Below, in pieces: positions 30,447 through 40,990 of a stretch of 64,000 nt of DNA. This DNA is from Oikopleura dioica (Eukaryota; Chordata; Appendicularia; Copelata; Oikopleuridae). The position numbers and the translations under genes are program-made. Each line of letters begins with the position of its first letter. Within the stretch, counting starts at the first letter, position 1. The DNA is taken from contig OU015570.1 in assembly GCA_907165135.1 (NCBI GenBank), forward strand, positions 1,701,525 through 1,765,524. The letters are read 5' to 3'. The notes below the pieces were generated by a model, which was not told the origin of the DNA, did not search any database, and saw nothing but the letters and a program-made list of their open reading frames with translations.

Positions 30447-32847
30447 ATGGTTCGACTTGCATGGATCACGTGGTGGATTTACGGTGCTGCTGCTCAGAAC
30501 ATCGAGATTAGAGATGGGGGCCTCCTCCTTGAATCTTCCGGAAAAGTGTACCTCACTTATCAGAAGAAGGTGCATCGGTTCAGGGTTATTCGAACTAGTC
30601 CGTCAGAGGCTTATCAGAATCTAACATTTAGCGACTGCTCCAAGGAACACTGCGTTCATCTCGCAGGGGATGATAGAAGGGCACAAAAGCAATGTGAGGA
30701 TTCTAGTTTTGAGACTGCTAAGCTCTTTCATGCGACTCTTAAGGGGACTTACGAGACTAGATTGAATGAAATTTTGGCGGAAGCTACTGCATTTAAGGGC
30801 CGAATGCGCAGGGATTTAATGTCCAGTGCTTCTTTAGTGCTTGGGTTGGTTAAGACGGCTCTAGAGACTGCCAATGGTTTTAAGATTAAGAAAGTCGAGG
30901 AGGTCACGCTTAGGAATCAAAATAACATTGAAAAGCTCCGGGATATGGTACTTGAGAATGCCCAGGCAGTGCAAGTAAGGCTCAACCAGTTATATCATTT
31001 CGCCTCTAATATAGATAAAAAGACTGTGTGAGACCCGGCGAGACATACGCCGAGAACTTGCCACAAGGGAGATCGCTACTTTAGTCACGAGCTACCTTGA
31101 CCAACTAGAATCTGAAGTTGGAACCCTTATGAAAGGGAACCTCCCTGCAACCGTTGAGTATTTAACTCTTTACCGAACCAGCTGTCTCGTTTCTTGTGCG
31201 GCTCTCCCAGAATCTGAGTGTCAAGCGTACTGCTCTTACTTACTCAGGAGCATGCCGGAGGCAACTCGATCCCAGTTAGCTGGAGTTGAGATAATAGACG
31301 GGCACGTGCACATCTTGTTTTCAATGTCATTTTTCGACATTCTCGACTCATCCACGCCCAGATACTCCGTTCGAAGTTTCGGAATGATCCGCCCGGGTCA
31401 ACTGAGAAACCAGCTGGTCCGCCCTCAAGTGGGTCACTATATCACAATTTCTAGGGGTACCGTCATGGATATTGATAGAGCTCTTTGCCAAGAAATTGGT
31501 TCTGAAATGCACCTCTGTCCAACAGACGCCCTCTTGTGGAGCTGCTTGAATGATCCCGAAACTTGCCCGGTTATTATAACTAGGGACTATCACGGGAGCG
31601 CGGGAGCCCCATTTTCGCTTTCCCAACTTCCCGAAATATGCATCCATTCTTCTTGATTTTTCAGTCTCTAGATGTTTTCGTACCTGCTGATTCCAAATAT
31701 GACAGAAAAATTGGCAAAAAAATATTGAATGTTATGAAAAACATAGAATTTATCTTTAAAAGATGCAAAATGTATAGTGCTCGTCTTTGCTCGTCATTTT
31801 TTTTTTTTCGATATGTTCTCTGTCAGACCCTTCTGCTTAATCTCTCAAAAAATAAATTTACTTGGTTCTACTAGTCGGCCACAATCATCAGATAAGTAAG
31901 TAAAAGTGACGGCGCGCTAGTGCTTTACACGCTGCGCGGGGAGCCCGAAAAGCATTAGCGCGCGCCATACTCTCAGTGGGTGCTTGCTTTGACCCAGTAC
32001 ACGGAATCAGATGCAAACAATACCGGGTGATTAACACAAAAAAGTTCCCAGAAGTCCTAAGCTTCATGTTTTAAAAGAAATATTCGAAAAATGATAAGCA
32101 AGTGACCCAGAAAACTCGGGTGAAAAATCAGTCAGCTTTAAGAGTAGTCTTAAGCTTGTCTTCCGCAGCATTTTCCGATCAAAAAGATTTTGGTATCATC
32201 AGAATCAGCAGAAAAATTCATACTTATGAGGAAATTTTTACGAAAATCGAAGGGCAATCGTTTACCCGTGAAAGTCCCTAATTATAACTGAGACGCAAGA
32301 CTCGTGCTCATTTGCGGTTGCGAGCAATGGAGTAGCGGTCTATTCTAGTGCTATTTCGACCCATAGAAGCAAGATTGGACGCACCGGGAATCAGGGTCTA
32401 ACAACTCAATTCGAGGGATTTATGTTTTTTGAGAGTTCTCATAACAGGGCTGAGGTACTTTGTCCAAGAGCTGAAAGCCAGGTACAGATCATCTCTGTTA
32501 AACGAGCTCAGGTTGTTGATGAGCATAATATTGAGATCAAAGCGCCACTTGGGCGACATATCTTTAACTTTAGTACGTTGGATGAGCCGCGATTTGATTT
32601 TAATCAAACATACAAGATCCACTCAGCATTCGATTTAGAATAAGAGAAGGTTGAAAAAGAATCAAGATTGATCGCCCTCTCTATCGGGGTCTCCACCCTT
32701 ACGCTCGTTGCGCTTGTTCTCTGGTACGCAAGGCGAAAATTAACATTACTATTTTCGAAGAATAGGCAACTTTATCGCGACATAAACAGCCTTAAGCCAA
32801 TAGGATTTAGTTCAGTAGGAGCGGGAAAAGGCACTAGCCGAATCTAG
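30447..32847 (+). pseudogene. env: Left-arm env-like gene, broken by frameshift, stop and a hAT MITE
   Basis: The first part (30447-31031) has a hydrophobic N-terminus (VRLAWITWWIYGAAA), a paired-basic site RMRRD followed by a hydrophobic alanine/leucine stretch, then a long coiled-coil region. This is the plan of class I fusion proteins. The frame ends at a TGA (31029-31031); coding continues in the next phase from about 31030 to 31580 with many Cys. There a 700-bp MITE is inserted (31581-32280). The ectodomain resumes at 32289, meets a TAA at 32641-32643, and is followed in the same phase by a transmembrane segment (IALSIGVSTLTLVALVLWYA) and a short tail to 32847. The lesions are shared with the right arm, so they predate the duplication. 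Confidence 0.7.
31581..32280. mobile_element. hAT MITE inserted in env (left arm)
   Basis: Ends TAGGGACTATCACGGG and (inverted) TAGGGACTTTCACGGG, with a perfect 8-bp target duplication ATTATAAC at 31573-31580 and 32281-32288. 8-bp duplications and TAGGG/CAGGG ends identify the hAT superfamily. The env phase is the same on both sides if one duplication is ignored, which confirms the insertion. Its internal frames are not meaningful. Confidence 0.9.
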
Positions 32848-34046
32848 TGTTCAAACGCCATCGGGAAACTATCCAGGAGCCAGAACTTAATTGTTCGCTT
32901 CTTTTTATATGAAAATTGACCTAAGGTTACTGTAAATTTCAAAGGAGCGCATTTAAGAATCTAGTTAATTTAAGGTTTTTCAGGGATCGAGTTTCAAAAA
33001 AGTTCAATTAAGGTCGATTTGCGGGCCCAATTAGGAATATTGGACTTCCCGTTAATAGTTTTACGCCTTTCAGGAGTTGCCCTGACTCTAGGTTCTGATA
33101 GGCGGTCTGATAGGGTATTTTAAAATTAAGCCTAGAGGGTCCCTTAGGTTTTGTTTATTCGTTTTATTTTTCATTGCGATTTTTCTCCTTTGTTGTCCTT
33201 TCAGTAATAACTTCCAACTGTTCAAAATGCTTTATTCCCGCTGCAAAAACGAAAAAGAAAAAGGTGGAGGATATAAAGTACTCCCAAAAAATCCTACTGT
33301 ATGAAAAATTCAAAATTTCTCGTCTCGAAGACTCGCTTCGTCGTGAACGAATCAACCCACTTCTACGCGTCTACACTTCCAACCAGATCGCGTCATGCCT
33401 CATCGACTACGCCTCGACCCAGCGCGCTCATCAAGCGTTGCACTTGGTCCTTACTCTACTCCGTCTACTTTTCAACTCGTTGCTACATGCCTGATACGAC
33501 TACATCTCCACCACTAGCGCGCTCACCAAGCGCTGCGCCAAGACACCGTTCTTCTACTTTTCTCCAGAATAACTCGCTGCACGCCTCAAGCATTCACGCC
33601 TCCAATCCGAGCGCGTCACGAATCATTACGCACACCCCAGCTAGTCGCGCGCTCACTAAGCGCTGCGCTTCTCTCAATAACCGGTCAATTCGCCAAAAAG
33701 CGCGTCACGGTCGTGAAAACGCTCAACGCCATCGTCAACTACTCCTGTGCACCGCTGCTGCGCCGCAATCCTTTCAAGGTCAAAGCTGACTTCAATAGGA
33801 AATGACATTTCACTTGATATAATTTTCATTCTTTTTATTTTCATTTCTAGTCCAAATTGGTGATACAGTCGTATATTTGTCGTTTATCTTGTGTCTTATT
33901 TTTTTTACTGACGCTTTCCAAAGATTTCCTCTTCGATTTCGGTGATAAGTGCTCTACAATTTTCCAGAGCAGCCAATCGTTCTTACGGACTGAAAATTCG
34001 ATTTTAGAATTGAAACAAAAAATCTGGAATTCTAGAGAATCAGCTT
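32848..34046. other. 3' region of the left-arm element
   Basis: Holds the untranslated 3' part and probably LTR-derived sequence; I cannot fix LTR borders. 33420-33670 contains three imperfect copies of a word like GCGCGCTCACCAAGCGCTGC spaced about 100-130 bp, which opens long but low-complexity Ser/Thr/Arg-rich frames (for example 33301-33789) that I do not regard as genes. Confidence 0.4.
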
Positions 34047-34328
34047 TTACCCCATGGGTTTGACAACCGTAACGGTCGAGCGCGGACGCCGCTTTGCTGC
34101 TGGCTGTTCAACTGAGATTTGAACTTCACCCGATTCGGGTTGAAATTTAAAATTCGCGAACATTTTGCGCGCCGTCTGAAGATTGCGCCGTTTAGTTTTC
34201 CAAGTTCCGTTCGAATTTTGTTTATAATCGATCAGCCCTGCTTGAAATTCCGCCGAAGTCAGCCACTTTTCAGGGCTCAGCCTCAGACGGAACAAGATTT
34301 TCTTCTGAGTCTCGGTGTAGTCAGCCAT
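34047..34328 (-). CDS. Small basic protein, antisense to the element, left copy
   Basis: 93 codons from the ATG of MADYTETQKKILFRLRLSPE. The sequence is charged and soluble, with NGTWKTKRRNLQTARKMF in the middle and a basic, Pro/Ala-rich C-terminus (QPAAKRRPRSTVTVVKPMG). A longer in-frame extension upstream starts at 34409. It runs from the palindrome centre outward, opposite to pol and env. No family recognised. Composition and ORF length are better than chance, but only the two identical palindrome copies support it. Confidence 0.4.
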   Translation of the reverse strand: MADYTETQKKILFRLRLSPEKWLTSAEFQAGLIDYKQNSNGTWKTKRRNLQTARKMFANFKFQPESGEVQISVEQPAAKRRPRSTVTVVKPMG

Positions 34329-34410
34329 GTTTTTAGAAGAAAAATGCAATTCTCTTGTCCTTTTTAAGACTATTTTCTCAAGATATATTAGATTTCGAAT
34401 GATTTTCAAA

Positions 34411-34430
34411 CCCTAACCCTAACCCTAACC
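34411..34430. repeat. Telomere repeats at the inner edge of the palindrome
   Basis: Three CCCTAA units begin exactly where left-arm homology to the right arm ends (34412). The right arm has unrelated sequence at the equivalent place. Confidence 0.85.
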
Positions 34431-34825
34431 AATCGGACATTCAAACCAGTGTTATGAATGTCCGTTTCGGTTTTAATGTCCGATCGGTTTGAATGTCCGA
34501 TTGGTTTGAATGTCCGCCTCTCAACCGGTTGTACATGTGAAAAATAGTTGGGCAAATGGTTTCCTGTGAAATATGTACATTAGCGCGCATTCACCCATGA
34601 ATGTGCGCGAGGTTTTGGTAGATAATTGAGGACTTGAAAGTGATTTATATGGTTAAATATAAGTCAAAAGTCCAAAACCCAATACCCCTCCCTGGCTTTT
34701 CAGCACGTGATAGGCGGGTTGAACGATTGAAAACAGTGATGTCAACATGGAAAAAGGGAAAACACCAGAAATATCTTAACGGAATACGGTTTATGCACGG
34801 ATGAGCACATCTGAGTTGTTCTAGC
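34413..34825. other. Palindrome spacer
   Basis: About 413 bp of unique sequence between the arms. It holds the telomere repeats, five forward or inverted copies of the word GGTTTGAATGTCCG (34430-34516), and one copy of a 162-bp repeat (34523-34684). Confidence 0.8.
34523..34684. repeat. 162-bp dispersed repeat, copy 1
   Basis: Matches 48845-49006 at the same length with only a handful of substitutions. It contains a hairpin around GCGCGCATTCACCCATGAATG. Confidence 0.9.
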
Positions 34826-34909
34826 GGTTTGAAAATCATTCGAAATCTAATATATCTTGAGAAAATAGTCTTAAAAAGGACAAGAGAATTGCATTTTTCT
34901 TCTAAAAAC

Positions 34910-35191
34910 ATGGCTGACTACACCGAGACTCAGAAGAAAATCTTGTTCCGTCTGAGGCTGAGCCCTGAAAAGTGGCTGACTTCGGCGGAATTTCAAGCAG
35001 GGCTGATCGATTATAAACAAAATTCGAACGGAACTTGGAAAACTAAACGGCGCAATCTTCAGACGGCGCGCAAAATGTTCGCGAATTTTAAATTTCAACC
35101 CGAATCGGGTGAAGTTCAAATCTCAGTTGAACAGCCAGCAGCAAAGCGGCGTCCGCGCTCGACCGTTACGGTTGTCAAACCCATGGGGTAA
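34910..35191 (+). CDS. Small basic protein, right copy
   Basis: Identical to 34047-34328 in mirror orientation, so the two copies stand head to head across the 413-bp spacer. An in-frame extension begins at 34829, just inside the arm border. Confidence 0.4.
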   Translation: MADYTETQKKILFRLRLSPEKWLTSAEFQAGLIDYKQNSNGTWKTKRRNLQTARKMFANFKFQPESGEVQISVEQPAAKRRPRSTVTVVKPMG

Positions 35192-36390
35192 AAGCTGATT
35201 CTCTAGAATTCCAGATTTTTTGTTTCAATTCTAAAATCGAATTTTCAGTCCGTAAGAACGATTGGCTGCTCTGGAAAATTGTAGAGCACTTATCACCGAA
35301 ATCGAAGAGGAAATCTTTGGAAAGCGTCAGTAAAAAAAATAAGACACAAGATAAACGACAAATATACGACTGTATCACCAATTTGGACTAGAAATGAAAA
35401 TAAAAAGAATGAAAATTATATCAAGTGAAATGTCATTTCCTATTGAAGTCAGCTTTGACCTTGAAAGGATTGCGGCGCAGCAGCGGTGCACAGGAGTAGT
35501 TGACGATGGCGTTGAGCGTTTTCACGACCGTGACGCGCTTTTTGGCGAATTGACCGGTTATTGAGAGAAGCGCAGCGCTTAGTGAGCGCGCGACTAGCTG
35601 GGGTGTGCGTAATGATTCGTGACGCGCTCGGATTGGAGGCGTGAATGCTTGAGGCGTGCAGCGAGTTATTCTGGAGAAAAGTAGAAGAACGGTGTCTTGG
35701 CGCAGCGCTTGGTGAGCGCGCTAGTGGTGGAGATGTAGTCGTATCAGGCATGTAGCAACGAGTTGAAAAGTAGACGGAGTAGAGTAAGGACCAAGTGCAA
35801 CGCTTGATGAGCGCGCTGGGTCGAGGCGTAGTCGATGAGGCATGACGCGATCTGGTTGGAAGTGTAGACGCGTAGAAGTGGGTTGATTCGTTCACGACGA
35901 AGCGAGTCTTCGAGACGAGAAATTTTGAATTTTTCATACAGTAGGATTTTTTGGGAGTACTTTATATCCTCCACCTTTTTCTTTTTCGTTTTTGCAGCGG
36001 GAATAAAGCATTTTGAACAGTTGGAAGTTATTACTGAAAGGACAACAAAGGAGAAAAATCGCAATGAAAAATAAAACGAATAAACAAAACCTAAGGGACC
36101 CTCTAGGCTTAATTTTAAAATACCCTATCAGACCGCCTATCAGAACCTAGAGTCAGGGCAACTCCTGAAAGGCGTAAAACTATTAACGGGAAGTCCAATA
36201 TTCCTAATTGGGCCCGCAAATCGACCTTAATTGAACTTTTTTGAAACTCGATCCCTGAAAAACCTTAAATTAACTAGATTCTTAAATGCGCTCCTTTGAA
36301 ATTTACAGTAACCTTAGGTCAATTTTCATATAAAAAGAAGCGAACAATTAAGTTCTGGCTCCTGGATAGTTTCCCGATGGCGTTTGAACA

Positions 36391-38789
36391 CTAGATTCGG
36401 CTAGTGCCTTTTCCCGCTCCTACTGAACTAAATCCTATTGGCTTAAGGCTGTTTATGTCGCGATAAAGTTGCCTATTCTTCGAAAATAGTAATGTTAATT
36501 TTCGCCTTGCGTACCAGAGAACAAGCGCAACGAGCGTAAGGGTGGAGACCCCGATAGAGAGGGCGATCAATCTTGATTCTTTTTCAACCTTCTCTTATTC
36601 TAAATCGAATGCTGAGTGGATCTTGTATGTTTGATTAAAATCAAATCGCGGCTCATCCAACGTACTAAAGTTAAAGATATGTCGCCCAAGTGGCGCTTTG
36701 ATCTCAATATTATGCTCATCAACAACCTGAGCTCGTTTAACAGAGATGATCTGTACCTGGCTTTCAGCTCTTGGACAAAGTACCTCAGCCCTGTTATGAG
36801 AACTCTCAAAAAACATAAATCCCTCGAATTGAGTTGTTAGACCCTGATTCCCGGTGCGTCCAATCTTGCTTCTATGGGTCGAAATAGCACTAGAATAGAC
36901 CGCTACTCCATTGCTCGCAACCGCAAATGAGCACGAGTCTTGCGTCTCAGTTATAATTAGGGACTTTCACGGGTAAACGATTGCCCTTCGATTTTCGTAA
37001 AAATTTCCTCATAAGTATGAATTTTTCTGCTGATTCTGATGATACCAAAATCTTTTTTGATCGGAAAATGCTGCGGAAGACAAGCTTAAGACTACTCTTA
37101 AAGCTGACTGATTTTTCACCCGAGTTTTCTGGGTCACTTGCTTATCATTTTTCGAATATTTCTTTTAAAACATGAAGCTTAGGACTTCTGGGAACTTTTT
37201 TGTGTTAATCACCCGGTATTGTTTGCATCTGATTCCGTGTACTGGGTCAAAGCAAGCACCCACTGAGAGTATGGCGCGCGCTAATGCTTTTCGGGCTCCC
37301 CGCGCAGCGTGTAAAGCACTAGCGCGCCGTCACTTTTACTTACTTATCTGATGATTGTGGCCGACTAGTAGAACCAAGTAAATTTATTTTTTGAGAGATT
37401 AAGCAGAAGGGTCTGACAGAGAACATATCGAAAAAAAAATGACGAGCAAAGACGAGCACTATACATTTTGCATCTTTTAAAGATAAATTCTATGTTTTTC
37501 ATAACATTCAATATTTTTTTGCCAATTTTTCTGTCATATTTGGAATCAGCAGGTACGAAAACATCTAGAGACTGAAAAATCAAGAAGAATGGATGCATAT
37601 TTCGGGAAGTTGGGAAAGCGAAAATGGGGCTCCCGCGCTCCCGTGATAGTCCCTAGTTATAATAACCGGGCAAGTTTCGGGATCATTCAAGCAGCTCCAC
37701 AAGAGGGCGTCTGTTGGACAGAGGTGCATTTCAGAACCAATTTCTTGGCAAAGAGCTCTATCAATATCCATGACGGTACCCCTAGAAATTGTGATATAGT
37801 GACCCACTTGAGGGCGGACCAGCTGGTTTCTCAGTTGACCCGGGCGGATCATTCCGAAACTTCGAACGGAGTATCTGGGCGTGGATGAGTCGAGAATGTC
37901 GAAAAATGACATTGAAAACAAGATGTGCACGTGCCCGTCTATTATCTCAACTCCAGCTAACTGGGATCGAGTTGCCTCCGGCATGCTCCTGAGTAAGTAA
38001 GAGCAGTACGCTTGACACTCAGATTCTGGGAGAGCCGCACAAGAAACGAGACAGCTGGTTCGGTAAAGAGTTAAATACTCAACGGTTGCAGGGAGGTTCC
38101 CTTTCATAAGGGTTCCAACTTCAGATTCTAGTTGGTCAAGGTAGCTCGTGACTAAAGTAGCGATCTCCCTTGTGGCAAGTTCTCGGCGTATGTCTCGCCG
38201 GGTCTCACACAGTCTTTTTATCTATATTAGAGGCGAAATGATATAACTGGTTGAGCCTTACTTGCACTGCCTGGGCATTCTCAAGTACCATATCCCGGAG
38301 CTTTTCAATGTTATTTTGATTCCTAAGCGTGACCTCCTCGACTTTCTTAATCTTAAAACCATTGGCAGTCTCTAGAGCCGTCTTAACCAACCCAAGCACT
38401 AAAGAAGCACTGGACATTAAATCCCTGCGCATTCGGCCCTTAAATGCAGTAGCTTCCGCCAAAATTTCATTCAATCTAGTCTCGTAAGTCCCCTTAAGAG
38501 TCGCATGAAAGAGCTTAGCAGTCTCAAAACTAGAATCCTCACATTGCTTTTGTGCCCTTCTATCATCCCCTGCGAGATGAACGCAGTGTTCCTTGGAGCA
38601 GTCGCTAAATGTTAGATTCTGATAAGCCTCTGACGGACTAGTTCGAATAACCCTGAACCGATGCACCTTCTTCTGATAAGTGAGGTACACTTTTCCGGAA
38701 GATTCAAGGAGGAGGCCCCCATCTCTAATCTCGATGTTCTGAGCAGCAGCACCGTAAATCCACCACGTGATCCATGCAAGTCGAACCAT
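36391..38789 (-). pseudogene. env: Right-arm env-like gene, same lesions
   Basis: Same structure as the left arm: N-terminal hydrophobic segment, RMRRD cleavage-like site and coiled coil (38789-38205), frame break at the TGA 38205-38207, Cys-rich second segment to 37664, hAT MITE, third segment with an in-frame TAA at 36595-36597, then the transmembrane helix and tail ending 36391. The N-terminal and Cys-rich proteins are identical to the left copy. Confidence 0.7.
36958..37655. mobile_element. hAT MITE inserted in env (right arm)
   Basis: Mirror of 31581-32280, two bases shorter in a T-run, with the same 8-bp duplication (GTTATAAT on this strand) at 36950-36957 and 37656-37663. Confidence 0.9.
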
Positions 38790-38908
38790 TTCGCGCGTCA
38801 CCCCCTTAAGTAAATAATGAGCTACAGTAGTGAAAATTTAAAATCTTGAATTTAACTGTATTTACAAAAAGAACGGAGAAAATTAACCCATTCTAGAAAA
38901 AAGAAACC

Positions 38909-40990
38909 TTATTCTAGCGCGGGCTCTGACGATGGATTATACGGGCGCAAGTGCCGTATATTTCTGACTAAAGTCTTCCCCTCACTCGTTTTGATCCTGT
39001 AAGCTCCGGCTTGTAACCTTTCTGTCACTTTCCCGCGACCTTCCCAATGGACATATAACTTCTTCGAATTACCCTCACGCTGCGGTTTCCAATAGAAAAC
39101 GTGCTGGCCTTCTTTGAGCTTGATACCCTTATGTAAGGGGATCTCACTTCGAATAAACTTGTCCATTTGGCGCGCACTTAACTCCTGACCGAGATTAGAG
39201 AGCCACCCAGTGATATATGAATACCAACTGAGTGGATCATACACCTGTATGTCTTCATTCTCTGAGGCCTTGAAGAGTGGCAGAGGAAGTAGGCGTCCCG
39301 TGAGACATTCAGAGGGGGTAAGGCCATCTAGAGAAGAACTTGGAGAGTTATTAATAAGGAACAGTAGATACTGTAACTCATAACTCCAGTTCTCACGTGA
39401 CAGCGACAAAATTTGGCTCTTAACCTTTAAATACCGCCAGCATCGTTCAATACGATTTCCTGGCGGGTGCATTGGTGAAATAAAACCTACAGAAATATTT
39501 AACTTCTGTAAAAGGGGAACAACAGCCTTAAATGACTGATCATAATCGGTGATCAACCTGGTGTTGACAATGTTCTGACTCAGAAGAAGAGAGCTCAACG
39601 CGTGTGCTACGTCCTTAGCGCTTTTCGATTTCAGAGGGCATGCGATTAGAAAATGGGTGAGCCCGTCAAAGAGCCCGCAAATGTAGCGATTCCCATTTGA
39701 ATCACAGCTCCCCATATCTGCTAAATCTAGGTAGACATATTGCCAAGGAAGAACTCCGATATTTGGCGCTGGACGATCACATGGTCTTAAGGGTGGTCTA
39801 GGCTTTCTCTGGATACAAACTGAGCAGTTAGAGCAAATGTCGACCGCTACTTTAGTGATGTTACGCGTTCGAAAATATCGCGAAAACATCGAGGCAAGAG
39901 CCTTGCTCCCCGGATGTTCCATTTTCTGATGGAGAAAAGACGCAACAGAATGGGCAATGTCCTCAGGAAGAAGTAATAATGGCTTAATGACGTAATCCTG
40001 GCTGTAAAACAGTCCATTCTCGTGCTTGAAAGCCGCTCTCCTGGCAACCTCATTGGCGACGAACGCGTCATTATCTTGCGCCTTCTTTAGCATCTCGACC
40101 GAGTACGGTAATCCATCGACAATGAACATTGTATCATCCGACTCGACGGCCTTATTTGAACGCAAATTGTACCTTTTACACTGCAAAATAGAGCAGACTT
40201 GCGTTTGTGGACCGAGTGTGGCTTCGAGGGAGTGACAGACGGCGAGATCATCTGATTCATCAAAGTCAGAGAAAGTCGCTACAGGGAAACTACGCGAGAG
40301 CGCATCAATTGCAACTATCCCTGGGTGATCATTTCTCTCGTGTTTGATGGCGCGGACGTCAAAGCGAGTGATCCTGGCAAAGAGATTCAGGACCCTTACG
40401 GGTAGATTCTCCTTGAGCCGCTTCTGCTCTAAAACACCAACGAGAGAGGCGTGATTGGTGATACAGTACACCATACGCGCAAAAGTGTAGCTCTCGAAGA
40501 ATTCTAGTGACGCCACTAGAGCCAAAAACTCCTTATATCTACTGCTTAACCTCTGCTCACCCGGTACAAGTCGCCTTGAGTAAAACCCTAATGGAACAAG
40601 AATGCCATCTTTCTGTCTTTGGTGCAAAGCCCCGGCAATGCCCAGGTCAGAAGCGTCAGTTATCAAGACCAGATCAAGTGAATCATCAACATGGACAAGT
40701 TCTACCGCTTTCTTGAGTATCTCCTTTGCTTTCTCAAACGCCTCCTGATGAACAACCCTCCACTGAAATTTCTCCGCCGTATTCGAGCACATCTTATGCA
40801 AGGGATTAAGAGTCATCATGATGTTGGGCAAATGCTTTGAGTAAAAAACGCAAAGGCCGCAAAAGCGTCGAACTTCTCGTCGCGATTTCGGTGCCGGAAA
40901 CTGTATGATCGAGTCAAGCTTGCTTTTTATTGGCCGCAAACCCCTACGTGAAATCACGTACCCGAGGTACTCGAATTCCTCGTACAGCAA
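38909..40990 (-). CDS. pol: Right-arm RNase H-integrase portion of Ty3/gypsy pol
   Basis: 693 codons, identical in predicted protein to 28246-30327. RNase H (LITDASDLG), zinc-binding domain (CSNCSVC), integrase D, D, E residues and GPY/F module are all present. The frame overlaps the upstream RT frame by 37 bp in a different phase, so this copy also needs a frame change after the RT palm. Since both arms share it, the break is older than the palindrome, unless it is a programmed event, which would be an unusual place for one. Confidence 0.9.
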   Translation of the reverse strand: MLYEEFEYLGYVISRRGLRPIKSKLDSIIQFPAPKSRREVRRFCGLCVFYSKHLPNIMMTLNPLHKMCSNTAEKFQWRVVHQEAFEKAKEILKKAVELVHVDDSLDLVLITDASDLGIAGALHQRQKDGILVPLGFYSRRLVPGEQRLSSRYKEFLALVASLEFFESYTFARMVYCITNHASLVGVLEQKRLKENLPVRVLNLFARITRFDVRAIKHERNDHPGIVAIDALSRSFPVATFSDFDESDDLAVCHSLEATLGPQTQVCSILQCKRYNLRSNKAVESDDTMFIVDGLPYSVEMLKKAQDNDAFVANEVARRAAFKHENGLFYSQDYVIKPLLLLPEDIAHSVASFLHQKMEHPGSKALASMFSRYFRTRNITKVAVDICSNCSVCIQRKPRPPLRPCDRPAPNIGVLPWQYVYLDLADMGSCDSNGNRYICGLFDGLTHFLIACPLKSKSAKDVAHALSSLLLSQNIVNTRLITDYDQSFKAVVPLLQKLNISVGFISPMHPPGNRIERCWRYLKVKSQILSLSRENWSYELQYLLFLINNSPSSSLDGLTPSECLTGRLLPLPLFKASENEDIQVYDPLSWYSYITGWLSNLGQELSARQMDKFIRSEIPLHKGIKLKEGQHVFYWKPQREGNSKKLYVHWEGRGKVTERLQAGAYRIKTSEGKTLVRNIRHLRPYNPSSEPALE

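Larger units (their letters stand above)
26957..34412 (+). repeat. Left arm of a 7.45-kb inverted repeat
   Basis: Positions x in this arm pair with about 69235-69238 minus x in the right arm (34826-42279). Every open frame from 28246 to 34409 is identical in the other arm, apart from one T-run length difference near 31800. All the base substitutions I found (five) and a one-base A insertion (near 27790) lie in the outer 840 bp. The outer border cuts through a retroelement protease; the inner border is CAAACC followed by telomere repeats. Confidence 0.95.

Noticed and set aside
30447-32847. Functional env
   Set aside because: Frame break, stop codon before the transmembrane segment and a 700-bp insertion, in both arms.
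33301-33789. 162-codon Ser/Thr/Arg-rich ORF in the 3' part of the element (and its mirror copy at 35449-35937)
   Set aside because: Low complexity produced by repeated GCGCGCTCA words; overlapping frames are equally open. No protein character.
34411-34430. A true chromosome end
   Set aside because: Only three repeats, flanked on both sides by unique sequence.
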